NCBI GenBank assembly: GCA_963798195.1
Contig: CAWCSF010000008.1
Span: 62,001 to 126,000 of the forward strand
Length of the DNA stretch: 64,000 nucleotides
Direction: 5' to 3'
Source of the DNA: CAVSRC01 sp963798195
GTDB taxonomy: Bacteria; Pseudomonadota; Alphaproteobacteria; Rhizobiales; Kaistiaceae
Shown here one piece after another: positions 53,746 through 62,371 of this stretch; position 1 is the stretch's first letter, and each line of letters opens with the position of its first letter. The notes under the pieces were generated by a model that was not told the origin of the DNA, did not search any database, and saw only the letters and a program-made list of their open reading frames with translations. Position numbers and translations under genes: made by a program.

Positions 53746-54462
53746 ATGCCGGACCACACAGTAGCCTCCTTCGACGAGGAACTTGGCGACCTCTCGCGCA
53801 AGATCGCGGAGATGGGCGGCCTTGGGGAGCAGTTCGTTGCCGACTCGGTGTCCGCGCTGGCCAACCGTGACGCCGAACTGGCCCAGCGGGTGATTGCCGG
53901 CGACCAGCGCATCGACAAGCTCCAGCAGCAGGTCGAGGAAGCCGCCATCCAGATGATCGCCCGCCGTCAGCCGATGGCGCGCGACCTCCGCGAGATCATG
54001 GCCGCGATCCACATCGCCAACGATCTGGAGCGCGTCGGCGATCTCGCCAAGAACACGGCCAAGCGCGTCCTCGCAATCGAGAGCAACTTCGGTTCGCAGC
54101 GCCTTGTCGCTGGCGTCGAACACATCGCCGAACTTGCCCAGCTTCAGCTCAAGAATGTTCTCGACGCGTTCGCCGCCCGGGACCTTGCTGCCGCGTTGGC
54201 CGTGTGGGAGCGCGACGACGAGATCGACGCGATGTACACCTCGCTGTTCCGCGAACTCCTCACCTACATGATGGAGGATCCGCGCAACATCACGATCTGC
54301 ACGCATCTTCTCTTCTGCGCCAAGAACCTCGAGCGCATCGGCGATCATGCGACGAACATCGCCGAGACCTTGCACTATCTGATCACCGGCACCGTGTTGA
54401 CCGACGAGCGTCCCAAGAAGGACAACTCGAGTCTGACGTCGGTCGAGTACAAGAACGCGTAG
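53746..54462 (+). CDS. phoU: Phosphate signalling protein PhoU
   Basis: PhoU couples the Pst importer to PhoR and dampens uptake. The 238 residues form two three-helix repeats, with metal-binding signatures MAAIHIANDLERVGDLAKN and LLFCAKNLERIGDHATNIAE. AAGGAA precedes the ATG. It follows pstB by 26 bases. Confidence 0.95.
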   Translation: MPDHTVASFDEELGDLSRKIAEMGGLGEQFVADSVSALANRDAELAQRVIAGDQRIDKLQQQVEEAAIQMIARRQPMARDLREIMAAIHIANDLERVGDLAKNTAKRVLAIESNFGSQRLVAGVEHIAELAQLQLKNVLDAFAARDLAAALAVWERDDEIDAMYTSLFRELLTYMMEDPRNITICTHLLFCAKNLERIGDHATNIAETLHYLITGTVLTDERPKKDNSSLTSVEYKNA

Positions 54463-54493
54463 GCGAAGCAGCGAGACTGAGGGAGCCCAACCA

Positions 54494-55189
54494 GTGACCC
54501 CCAAGGTAATGATCGTCGAGGACGAAGAGCCGCTGTCGCTCATGCTCCGCTACAACCTCGAGGCGGAGGGCTACGCGGTGGATACGGTGGAGCGCGGCGA
54601 CGACGCCGAGACCCGGCTGCGGGAAAGCGTCCCCGATCTGCTCCTGCTCGACTGGATGTTGCCGGGCATCTCCGGCATTGAGCTCTGCCGCCGGCTGCGC
54701 GCCCACGACGCCACACGGGGCCTGCCAATCATCATGCTGACGGCCCGCGGCGAGGAGTCGGAGCGTGTCCGCGGCCTGGCCACCGGCGCCGACGACTACG
54801 TGGTCAAGCCGTTCTCGGTGCCGGAACTGATGGCCCGCGTTCGCGCTATTCTGCGCCGCTCCAAGCCGGAACTGGTCGCAGCGGTGCTCAAGGGTGGGGA
54901 TATCGAGCTCGACCGCGATTCCCATCGCGTCCGCCGCAACGGTCACGAACTCCACTTGGGGCCGACCGAATTTCGCCTGCTTGAGTTCCTCATGCAGAGC
55001 CCCGGCCGCGTATTCTCCCGTGGGCAACTGCTGGACAGCGTGTGGGGCCGCGATGTTTTCGTCGATGAGCGCACGGTGGACGTACACGTCGGCCGCTTGC
55101 GCAAGGCCCTCGGCAGGGGCCGCGATCCGATCCGCACCGTCCGGGGTTCCGGCTATTCCTTCGATGAAAGTTTCGCCGCGGTCGCCTGA
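54494..55189 (+). CDS. phoB: Phosphate regulon response regulator PhoB
   Basis: Transcription factor binding Pho boxes after phosphorylation by PhoR. The 231 residues have a receiver domain (MIVEDEEPLSLML, phosphoacceptor Asp in LLLLDWMLPGISGIE, Thr in IIMLTARGEE, Lys in YVVKPFSVPELMAR) and an OmpR-type winged helix (LGPTEFRLLEFLMQSPGRVF, VDVHVGRLRKALG, RTVRGSGYSFDE). It starts at GTG after GAGGGAG, 31 bases after phoU. Its Pho box is at 49720. Confidence 0.95.
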   Translation: MTPKVMIVEDEEPLSLMLRYNLEAEGYAVDTVERGDDAETRLRESVPDLLLLDWMLPGISGIELCRRLRAHDATRGLPIIMLTARGEESERVRGLATGADDYVVKPFSVPELMARVRAILRRSKPELVAAVLKGGDIELDRDSHRVRRNGHELHLGPTEFRLLEFLMQSPGRVFSRGQLLDSVWGRDVFVDERTVDVHVGRLRKALGRGRDPIRTVRGSGYSFDESFAAVA

Positions 55190-55273
55190 AAATTGTCCCG
55201 GCCTTGCTACCTGCCGTTAATTCGCCTTTTGTTAGCCTGATCGTCTGGAGGCGGGCATTGCGGGAGGCGGACG

Positions 55274-56494
55274 ATGACGAGGCGGGCAGGCATTATTGCG
55301 TTTGGGCTGCTGGCATGGATCGGCGCCAACGCGCCTGCTCTTGCCGAGGAACCCTGGACCGTCCCGACTGACGCCGCCATGGCCCTCCGCGATCCGGATC
55401 GTTTCGCCTGGCAGTTGTTCGTTGCGCTGACGTGGCCCGCCGACGAAGGCAGCCGGGCACCGGCCGTCGATCGTCCGTACGGCGATCCGGGGCCTGTGAT
55501 GTTCGAGACCTGGGCGCTGTCCGACCAGGTGTACCTGAGCAAGGGCGCCGAGCCGCCGGCATGGGAGGATATCCCCTGGTCCGGGTCGCGAACGCTTTCG
55601 ACGCGCGCTCTGCCGCGCGAACTCGAGACCGTGCGGCAGGAAGAACCGGTCGCGCCCGGGACGAAAGGACATTTGCAGGAGGAAATTCGGCTGAACCGGG
55701 TGACCTTCGACTACATCCGCGACAACGGCCTCTATTCGGTCGAGGGACAGCAGGCGTTCTACTACGACAAGCAGATGATCGCGTTCCCGACTGGTGCGAT
55801 GGAGGTGAAGGCGGTCTGGCGTCCGATCGATGAGGAAGACAAGGCGCGTTATCAGTGGACCACGATGAAGGCGACCAAGGGCAAGGCATCCACGTACGGC
55901 CTGACTGCGCTCAGTATTTCGTCGAAGGTGCTGCCCAACCGGTTCTGGGCGACGTTTGAGCACGTCGACAACCCCTATCGTACTGGTATCCACGACGAGG
56001 GCTGGCTCAACCCGTCGCGCGACAGTGTGGCGTGCCCGCCCGGCTTCCTCGATTGCAACCGCGCGCCGGCCGGCTTCGGCTTGCAGGGAACGCGCTGGGA
56101 AAACTATCGGCTGCGCGGCTCGCAGGTCGATTACGTCGATGCGAAGGGCAACCCCGTCATCCTGGGTAACTCGGAACTCGAGGTCGGCTTCCAGCAGTCG
56201 GCGTCGTGCATGGCATGCCACCGCCGCTCGTCCATCGGCCCGAGCCGGAACGCGCCATTGGGCTTCACATTCGGTGCGGACAACAAGGAACACGCCGCTG
56301 CCCCGCCGGTGGCGATGCGCCTGCCGATTTTCAACGTACAGCCTGATGGCCGGATCGAGAGCCCCAGCGGAGCCCCCGAAGCCGGCCTGTTCCTGCTTCC
56401 GGGGCAGGCCAAGGGCCAGACGGCAAGCTACCTGCCGCTCGATTTTGTATGGTCGTTGCGCGAGGCCGAAAGCACCAGCGCGGGCTCCAAATAG
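55274..56494 (+). CDS. Secreted single-heme hypothetical protein
   Basis: A 406-residue exported protein with a signal peptide (IIAFGLLAWIGANAPALA). One covalent heme site, CMACH, lies near residue 315 in QQSASCMACHRRSSIGPSRN. The preceding 300 residues contain conserved-looking aromatic segments (FAWQLFVALTWPADEG, GQQAFYYDKQMIAFPTGAME, LPNRFWATFEHVDNP), with a Cys pair in ACPPGFLDCNRAPAG. I do not recognise the family. It could be an oxidoreductase or electron carrier. It follows phoB on the same strand but has 84 bases of its own leader and no evident Pho box. Confidence 0.7.
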   Translation: MTRRAGIIAFGLLAWIGANAPALAEEPWTVPTDAAMALRDPDRFAWQLFVALTWPADEGSRAPAVDRPYGDPGPVMFETWALSDQVYLSKGAEPPAWEDIPWSGSRTLSTRALPRELETVRQEEPVAPGTKGHLQEEIRLNRVTFDYIRDNGLYSVEGQQAFYYDKQMIAFPTGAMEVKAVWRPIDEEDKARYQWTTMKATKGKASTYGLTALSISSKVLPNRFWATFEHVDNPYRTGIHDEGWLNPSRDSVACPPGFLDCNRAPAGFGLQGTRWENYRLRGSQVDYVDAKGNPVILGNSELEVGFQQSASCMACHRRSSIGPSRNAPLGFTFGADNKEHAAAPPVAMRLPIFNVQPDGRIESPSGAPEAGLFLLPGQAKGQTASYLPLDFVWSLREAESTSAGSK

Positions 56495-56521
56495 CCCGCG
56501 CTCGCCAGGTCCGATACCCGC

Positions 56522-57025
56522 CTAGTAGCTGGCGTTGCGGCGGTCGCGACGCCGGTCTACCGGCTGGTACGCGATACGGCTGTGGTACTCGCAATAGGGC
56601 AGGCTGTTCCAGTTCCGGTGGCCGCAGAAGTGGAAGTTCTCGGTGCCCGGGTCGCCATCCGGCCATTTGCACATCGTGTCGTTCAGCGCCATCAGCGACA
56701 CCTTCATGCTGATCGGCACCACAATGTCCTCGAGCGGCACCTGCGCCGGCATGCGGCGCGGCGCCGGGTGGGCGTGCGTCTTCAACGCCGTGTTGCCCGA
56801 CACGTAGTGTCGCGGCGAGGGACGGTGCGGCGATGCGCTCCGCACCTTGCGCGGGCGCGGATTGCTCGACGTGGGCTTGGCGCGTCCCGACAGGCTGAGG
56901 CGGTGCACCTTGCCGATCACCGCGTTGCGCGTCACTCCGCCGAGTTGCGAAGCGATCTGACTTGCACTGAGGCCTTCACTCCAGAGTTTCTTGAGCAGCT
57001 CGACGCGTTCGTCTGTCCAGCTCAT
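56522..57025 (-). CDS. gcrA: Cell-cycle regulator GcrA
   Basis: GcrA is an alphaproteobacterial factor that works with RNA polymerase sigma70 at promoters methylated at GANTC. The 167 residues have the N-terminal helix-turn-helix MSWTDERVELLKKLWSEGLS with GGVTRNAVIGKVHRLSLSGR. A basic linker follows. The conserved C-terminal polymerase-binding domain is MCKWPDGDPGTENFHFCGHR and YCEYHSRIAYQP. The upstream region holds five GANTC sites. Confidence 0.95.
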   Translation of the reverse strand: MSWTDERVELLKKLWSEGLSASQIASQLGGVTRNAVIGKVHRLSLSGRAKPTSSNPRPRKVRSASPHRPSPRHYVSGNTALKTHAHPAPRRMPAQVPLEDIVVPISMKVSLMALNDTMCKWPDGDPGTENFHFCGHRNWNSLPYCEYHSRIAYQPVDRRRDRRNASY

Positions 57026-57140
57026 GCCGCATCTTCCTGTTTGCCGGCGGCAGACTCGGAATCCCTCTCCATGCGCTGTCCGCTCCGCAGGACGACGCCG
57101 AACGCTTGACGATGGATACAGAGGTCCGCCGCGATGAAAT

Positions 57141-57158
57141 CTTGTCGTACTCGACAAG
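57141..57158. promoter_or_regulatory. Perfect inverted repeat upstream of gcrA
   Basis: CTTGTCG-TACT-CGACAAG is a perfect seven-base dyad with a four-base spacer, 116 bases before the gcrA start. It looks like a dimeric regulator site; the binding protein is unknown. Confidence 0.5.
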
Positions 57159-57364
57159 CCGCAAGCTACAATAGCGGTTGACTCCCTGACAAGAGTCCCA
57201 AGGACTCCATACAAACTTTGCTCTTGTTTTCCCCAAGTCGTGGGTCGGCGCAGTCCCAATTCATGGCCACCGTTGCGCCGTTGCCACGGCCCGCGCCGGC
57301 CGGCCTTGAGCCGCCTATTGATTGACAGTCCAACGGCTTGGGACGATAAGACCCCTCGGAACAG

Positions 57365-57389
57365 GTGCTGCCCTCCGGCGGCACTTTTT
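57365..57389 (+). terminator. Terminator-like hairpin in the argD leader
   Basis: GTGCTGCC (57365-57372) and GGCGGCAC (57377-57384) pair over eight bases with one G-U pair and loop CTCC, followed by TTTTTAGTTTT. It is 51 bases before the argD ATG on the same strand, so it may be an attenuator or the end of a small RNA. Confidence 0.55.
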
Positions 57390-57439
57390 AGTTTTGGGAC
57401 CACGCTCAGGAGCCGGCCGGATAGCCGCAGGCGGTGACC

Positions 57440-58636
57440 ATGGATAGTTCGCCTCTCTTCAATACTTTCGCGCGCGCGCCGATTGCTTTCGCCCGCGGCG
57501 AGGGTGCATGGGTCGAGACTACCGATGGCCGAAAGCTGCTCGATTTCTCCGGCGGTGTCGCCGTCAACGCGCTTGGCCACGCACATCCGGCACTGATCAA
57601 GGCGCTGACCGAGCAGGCCGGCAAGCTCTGGCACGTTTCTAATCTATACCGGATCCCCGAACAGGAAGCGTTGGCCGCGAAGCTGACCAGCGAGAGCTTT
57701 GCCGACAAGGCCTTCTTCTGCAATTCCGGCGCCGAGGCAGTTGAGTGCGCCATCAAGACGGCGCGCCGCTATCAATTCGTCAGCGGCCATCCCGAGCGCA
57801 CGGACATCATCACCTTCGTCGGCGCTTTCCACGGGCGGACCCTGGCGACGCTCGCCGCCACCGGTAACCCCAAGTACCAGGAAGGGTTTGGCCCCGCGCC
57901 GCAGGGCTTCACACAGATTGCCTTTGGCGATCTGAAGGCGGTGGAAGCGGCCATTGGCCCGGCGACGGCGGCGATCATGATCGAGCCGATCCAGGGCGAG
58001 GGCGGCATCCGGTTGGTCCCCGGACAGTTCCTCCGCGACTTGCGGGCGCTGTGCGACAAGCATGGCCTCCTGTTGGTGTTCGACGAGGTGCAGACCGGCG
58101 TCGGCCGTACCGGCAAGCTGTTCGCCTACCAATGGTCCGGCATCGCGCCCGATATCATGTCGCTGGCCAAGGGCCTCGGCGGCGGCTTCCCGCTCGGCGC
58201 ATGTCTCGCGACGGAGGAGGCTGCCAAGGGCATGACTCCCGGCACGCACGGTTCCACGTTCGGCGGCAATCCGCTCGCCATGGCCGTCGGCAAGGCGGTG
58301 GTCGACATCGTCTCCGATCCGAAATTCCTCGAAGAGGTCCGCCAGAAAGGTCTCTACCTCAAGCAGCGGCTGGCGTCGGTTGTCGACACCCATCCCGATG
58401 TCGTGGCGGAAGTGCGGGGCGAAGGTCTGCTCGTTGGTGTCCGCTGCATCAAGCCGGTCGGCGAAGTCATCACCGCGCTCCGCGACCATGGCATGCTGTG
58501 CGCCGCCGCCGGCGAGAATGTCGTGCGTTTCCTGCCGCCGCTGAACGTCAGCGAGGCCGACATCGACGAGGCGATTTCCCGTCTCGACAAGGCGCTGTCC
58601 GCGCTCGCGCCGGCCAGTGCCGCGGCGAGTCAGTGA
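57440..58636 (+). CDS. argD: Acetylornithine aminotransferase
   Basis: PLP aminotransferase of arginine synthesis, forming N-acetylornithine; may also act in lysine synthesis. The 398 residues include WVETTDGRKLLDFSGGVAVN, CNSGAEAVECAIKTARRY, FHGRTLATLAATGN, EPIQGEGGIRLVPG, LLVFDEVQTGVGRTGKL and the PLP Lys in SLAKGLGGGFPLGACLA. ATG 57440 is preferred over GTG 57434. It is followed directly by argF. Confidence 0.93.
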   Translation: MDSSPLFNTFARAPIAFARGEGAWVETTDGRKLLDFSGGVAVNALGHAHPALIKALTEQAGKLWHVSNLYRIPEQEALAAKLTSESFADKAFFCNSGAEAVECAIKTARRYQFVSGHPERTDIITFVGAFHGRTLATLAATGNPKYQEGFGPAPQGFTQIAFGDLKAVEAAIGPATAAIMIEPIQGEGGIRLVPGQFLRDLRALCDKHGLLLVFDEVQTGVGRTGKLFAYQWSGIAPDIMSLAKGLGGGFPLGACLATEEAAKGMTPGTHGSTFGGNPLAMAVGKAVVDIVSDPKFLEEVRQKGLYLKQRLASVVDTHPDVVAEVRGEGLLVGVRCIKPVGEVITALRDHGMLCAAAGENVVRFLPPLNVSEADIDEAISRLDKALSALAPASAAASQ

Positions 58637-58644
58637 GTGCGTCG

Positions 58645-59559
58645 ATGGTTCATCACTTCCTGGATATTGCCGATCTCGATACGGCGACGCTGAGAGGCAT
58701 TCTCGACGAAAGCGTGCGGCTGAAGAAGGTGCGCCGCACGCCGGAAGCGCCGAAGCCGCTTGCCGGGCGCACACTGGCGATGATCTTCGACAAGCAGTCG
58801 ACCCGCACGCGCGTGTCGTTCGATGTCGCCATGCGCGAGTTGGGCGGTGAGCCGATCATGCTGACCGGCAAGGAGATGCAGCTGAGCCGCGAGGAGACCG
58901 TCGCCGATACGGCCCGCGTTCTGTCGCGGTATGTCGACGCCATCATGATCCGCATCCTCGACCACGAGCTGGTCAAGGATCTGGCCGCGAACGCCTCCAT
59001 TCCGGTGATCAACGGGCTCACCCGCCTGTCCCATCCCTGCCAGGTCATGGCCGACGTGCTCACCTTCGAGGAGAAGAAGGGGCCGATCGCCGGCAGCACC
59101 GTCGCCTGGATGGGCGACGCCAACAATGTGCTCGCCTCATGGGTCCACGCGGCGTCGCGCTTCAAGTTCCATCTGAATGTCGCCACGCCGCCGGAACTCG
59201 CGCCGAAACCCGGCCTGATGGCCTGGGCCAAGGCCAATAACGCCGATGTTTCCACGACCACCGACCCGGAAGCGGCCGCCGATGGCGCCGATTGCGTCGT
59301 CACCGATACGTGGGTCTCGATGGGCGATGACGAGCGCGAGCGTCGTCACAATTTGCTGAAACCCTATCAGGTGAATGCCCGCCTTATGGCGAAAGCGAAG
59401 CCGGACGCTATATTCATGCATTGTCTGCCGGCCCACCGTGGCGAGGAGGTCACCGACGAGGTGATCGACGGGCCGGCTTCCGTGGTCTTCGATGAGGCCG
59501 AGAATAGGCTGCATGCCCAGAAGGGCATCCTGGCCTGGTGCCTCGGCGGGAAAGAGTAA
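58645..59559 (+). CDS. argF: Ornithine carbamoyltransferase
   Basis: Forms citrulline from ornithine and carbamoyl phosphate. The 304 residues have the carbamoyl-phosphate motif STRTRVSFDVAMRELGG, LSHPCQVMADVLTFEE and the ornithine-binding HCLPAHRGEEV. An alternative start GTG 58633 overlaps the argD stop and would add four residues. The stop overlaps hslO as TAATG. Confidence 0.95.
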   Translation: MVHHFLDIADLDTATLRGILDESVRLKKVRRTPEAPKPLAGRTLAMIFDKQSTRTRVSFDVAMRELGGEPIMLTGKEMQLSREETVADTARVLSRYVDAIMIRILDHELVKDLAANASIPVINGLTRLSHPCQVMADVLTFEEKKGPIAGSTVAWMGDANNVLASWVHAASRFKFHLNVATPPELAPKPGLMAWAKANNADVSTTTDPEAAADGADCVVTDTWVSMGDDERERRHNLLKPYQVNARLMAKAKPDAIFMHCLPAHRGEEVTDEVIDGPASVVFDEAENRLHAQKGILAWCLGGKE

Positions 59560-60557
59560 TGAACGTCACTTTTGAAAAAGCCGGCGAGCCCCTCGGGCCT
59601 GCCGGCGACGACGCCGTGCGTCCCTTCGAGGTCGCCGCAATCGACGTGCGTGGCCGCATCATCCAGATGGGGCCGGTGCTGGACACCATTCTCGCGCGTC
59701 ACGAGTATCCGCCGACGGTCGCCCGTCTGCTGGCGGAAGCGGTCGTGCTCGCCGTGCTCCTCGGCTCGTCGCTGAAGTTCGATGGCAAGTTCATCTTGCA
59801 GACGCGCACCGACGGTCCGGTCGACATGCTGGTGGTCGACTACCGCACCGACGGCGGTATCCGCGCTTACGCCCGTTTCGACGCCGAGAAAGTGGAAGCC
59901 GCCGCGGCCGCCGGCGAGGCCCATCCCGGTGAATTGCTGGGCCACGGAACCCTGGCGATGACCATTGATCAGGGCGGCCACATGAACCGCTATCAGGGCG
60001 TCGTGCCGCTCGATGGTGAAAGCCTCGAGGACGTGGCCCACACCTATTTCCGCCAGTCGGAGCAGATTCCGACCCGCGTCCGTCTGGCGGTCGCCGAGAT
60101 GCAGGTGCGCGAAGCTGACGGCATACGGCACGCGTGGCGGGCAGGGGGGGTGCTTGTCCAGTTCCTGCCGGACGCCCCCGAGCGCATGCGCCAGGCGGAC
60201 CTGCCGGGCGGCGACAGTCCCGCCAACGCCAGGGACACTGGCGGCTTCGAGGAAGACGATGCCTGGACCGAGGCCCAGTCGCTGGTTGGCACCGTTCAGG
60301 ACGACGAGCTGACCGATCCGTCGGTTCCGGTCGAGCGGCTGCTCTTCCGCCTGTTCCACGAGCGCGGTGTGCGCGTCTACCGCGCCGCCGAGGTGCGCGA
60401 CGAGTGCTCGTGCTCGCGCGAGCGGGTGCGCGGCGTCCTCGCCAGCTTCTCGGCGGAAGAGATCGTCGAGAGCACACAGGACGACGGCGCGATCGCGGTT
60501 ACCTGTGAATTCTGCGGAAAGAAGTACGGCTTCGATCCTGCCGAGTTCGCGCAGTAA
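59559..60557 (+). CDS. hslO: Redox-regulated chaperone Hsp33
   Basis: A holdase chaperone switched on by oxidation of its zinc site. The 332 residues have an N-terminal substrate domain (EYPPTVARLLAEAVVLAVLL) and the C-terminal switch with CSC in DECSCSRERVRGV and CEFC in AVTCEFCGKKYGF, the required CxC and CxxC pairs. The order argD-argF-hslO is common in Hyphomicrobiales. Confidence 0.95.
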   Translation: MNVTFEKAGEPLGPAGDDAVRPFEVAAIDVRGRIIQMGPVLDTILARHEYPPTVARLLAEAVVLAVLLGSSLKFDGKFILQTRTDGPVDMLVVDYRTDGGIRAYARFDAEKVEAAAAAGEAHPGELLGHGTLAMTIDQGGHMNRYQGVVPLDGESLEDVAHTYFRQSEQIPTRVRLAVAEMQVREADGIRHAWRAGGVLVQFLPDAPERMRQADLPGGDSPANARDTGGFEEDDAWTEAQSLVGTVQDDELTDPSVPVERLLFRLFHERGVRVYRAAEVRDECSCSRERVRGVLASFSAEEIVESTQDDGAIAVTCEFCGKKYGFDPAEFAQ

Positions 60558-60590
60558 ACCGGCGCAACCGATTCAGGCGACTCGACTTTT

Positions 60591-60625
60591 CGCGCCACTT
60601 CAAGCTCTGGCTTAACGTGAAGTGG
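60591..60625. repeat. Inverted repeat between convergent hslO and apaG
   Basis: CGCCACTTCA and TGAAGTGGCG are a perfect ten-base inverted repeat separated by 15 bases. It lies between two convergent genes and probably acts as a shared transcription-end structure, though it lacks T tracts. Confidence 0.5.
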
Positions 60626-60636
60626 CGGCGCGCCCG

Positions 60637-61029
60637 CTAGTTCATCACCCGCTCGGCGTTGGGCAGGTCAAGCGAGAACGCCGGGATCGCGATCGAGAAC
60701 AGTTCGCCCTTCTCGTTCTGCATCTGGTAGGTGCCGACCATGATGCCCGACGGGGTTCCGAGGGGGCAGCCGCTGGTATAGGCGAACGTCTCGCCGGGCT
60801 TCAGCACCGGCTGCTTGCCGATGACGCCGGCGCCGCGCACCTCCTCGGTGCGGCCATTGGCGTCGGTGATCCGCCAGTGCCGCGAGCGCAGGCGCACGGC
60901 CTCGTCGCCGAGGTTGGATATCTCGATCCGGTAAGCCCAGAAATAGCGGCCGTCTTCGGGCGAGGACTCGCCCTCCACGAAACTCGGCTCGACGGTCACC
61001 TGGATCGCGCGGGTGGTCTCGCGGTACAT
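60637..61029 (-). CDS. apaG: ApaG (CorD) protein
   Basis: A 130-residue single-domain protein of the ApaG fibronectin-type fold, linked to Co2+ resistance and dinucleoside tetraphosphate metabolism. Family elements are IQVTVEPSFVEGESSPED, YFWAYRIEISNLGDEAVRLR, SRHWRITDANG, GVIGKQPVLKPGETFAY and YTSGCPLGTPSGIMVGTYQM. ATG 61027-61029 gives the normal family length. Confidence 0.93.
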   Translation of the reverse strand: MYRETTRAIQVTVEPSFVEGESSPEDGRYFWAYRIEISNLGDEAVRLRSRHWRITDANGRTEEVRGAGVIGKQPVLKPGETFAYTSGCPLGTPSGIMVGTYQMQNEKGELFSIAIPAFSLDLPNAERVMN

Positions 61030-61101
61030 GAACGGCTCCAATCTCGCCCGCTGCGAATTATGCGACACGCGCGAGAGTCGTCAATTCCCTTGCCCAACTT
61101 G

Positions 61102-62302
61102 TCAGGCAAGTCCGTCGAGCGCGCCGATCAGGTCGTCCGCCAGGTCGTCCACATCTTCCAGGCCGACCGAGAGCCGCAGCAAGCCTTGGGTTATGCCGAG
61201 TTCCAGCCGCGCTTCCTCCGACAACCTCTGGTGGGTGGTGGTGGAGGGGTGCGTAATCAGGCTCTTGGCGTCGCCGAGATTGTTGGAGATGCGGATCACC
61301 TTGAGCGCGTTGGAGACGGCGAAGGCCGCCTTGCGGCTGCCCTTGACCTCGAAGGCGATCATGGTGGAACCGCCGGTCATCTGGCGCCGCGCGATCTCCG
61401 CCTGCGGGTGGTCGTCGCGCCCCGGATAGAGCACGCGGCTGATGCGCTTGTGGGCGGCGAGGCGCTCCGACAACGCCGCCGCATTCGCCGACTGGCGCTC
61501 GACGCGCACCGGCAAGGTCTCCAGCCCCTTCAGCAGCACCCACGCGTTGAACGGGCTCATCGACGGTCCGGTCTGGCGCAGGAAGGTGTGCACGTTATCG
61601 GCGATGAACTCCTTGCTGGAGAGGATGACGCCGCCGAGGCAGCGCCCCTGTCCGTCGATGTGCTTGGTCGCCGAATAGACGACGATATCGGCGCCGAGCT
61701 TCAGCGGGACTCTGGAAGAGGGGCGTGGCGAAGACGTTGTCGACCACGAGTTTCGCGCCGGCCTTGTGGGCGATCTCGGCGACCGCCGCGATGTCGATGA
61801 TGTCGAGCGTCGGATTGGTCGGGCTTTCCAGGAAGAACGCCTTGGTGTTCTTGCGCGCCGCCTTCTTCCATTGGCCGAGGTCGTTGCCGTCGATCAGCGT
61901 CGACTTGATGCCGAAGCGCGGCAGCAGGTCCTCGATGACGTAGCGGCAGGAGCCGAACAGCGCCTTCGCCGCGACGACGTGGTCGCCGGCCTTCAGCCAC
62001 GAGAGGAATACGGAGGTGACGGCCGCCATGCCGCTGGCGGTGGCGCGGGCCGCGCCGGCGCCTTCCAGGATGCGCATGCGCTCCTCGAACATGTGCACAG
62101 TCGGGTTGGCGTAGCGCGAATAGATGAAGCCCGGCTCGTCGCCCTTGAAGCGGCGTTCGGCCTGCTCGGCGCTGTCATAGACGTAGCTCTGCGTCAGGTA
62201 GAGCGCCTCGGAATTCTCGCCGTGCTGCGAGCGCAGGATGCCGCCATGCACCAGCTGCGTTGCAGGCCGCAGTTTCTGTGCCGCCGTCTTGCCTTTCGCC
62301 AT
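61102..62302 (-). CDS. metZ: O-succinylhomoserine sulfhydrylase MetZ, with a one-base frameshift
   Basis: A PLP enzyme of methionine synthesis that adds sulfide to O-succinylhomoserine. The N-terminal part has ATQLVHGGILRSQHGENSEA, FIYSRYANPTVHMFEERM, ATASGMAAVTSVFLSWLKAG and FLESPTNPTLDIIDI. In the printed sequence it breaks after ATPLFQSP: removing one G of plus-strand GGG at 61706-61708 continues LKLGADIVVYSATKHIDGQG, which contains the PLP Lys, then FLRQTGPSMSPFNAWVLLKG. Restored length is 399 residues. GGAAGGAG precedes the ATG. A SAM-II riboswitch and terminator lie upstream. Confidence 0.9.
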
Positions 62303-62324
62303 GTTCCGTCTCCTTCCAGACAAC

Positions 62325-62357
62325 AAAAAACCCGGGCCGCACGTGTCGGACCGGGTT
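62325..62357 (-). terminator. Intrinsic terminator in the metZ leader
   Basis: On the minus strand AACCCGGTCCG and CGGCCCGGGTT pair with one mismatch around a seven-base loop, followed by six T. It lies between the SAM-II aptamer and the metZ start, so it is probably the expression platform of the riboswitch. Confidence 0.85.
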
Positions 62358-62371
62358 CGTACTCCCTCCGA

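Larger units (their letters stand above)
57026..57439. other. gcrA-argD intergenic control region
   Basis: The only gap over 300 bases in the window. It lies between divergent gcrA and argD. It contains five GANTC sites (57053, 57059, 57180, 57193, 57203), a perfect 7+7 dyad CTTGTCG-TACT-CGACAAG at 57141-57158, and a terminator-like hairpin at 57365 just before argD. No convincing coding region or tRNA was seen. Confidence 0.7.
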
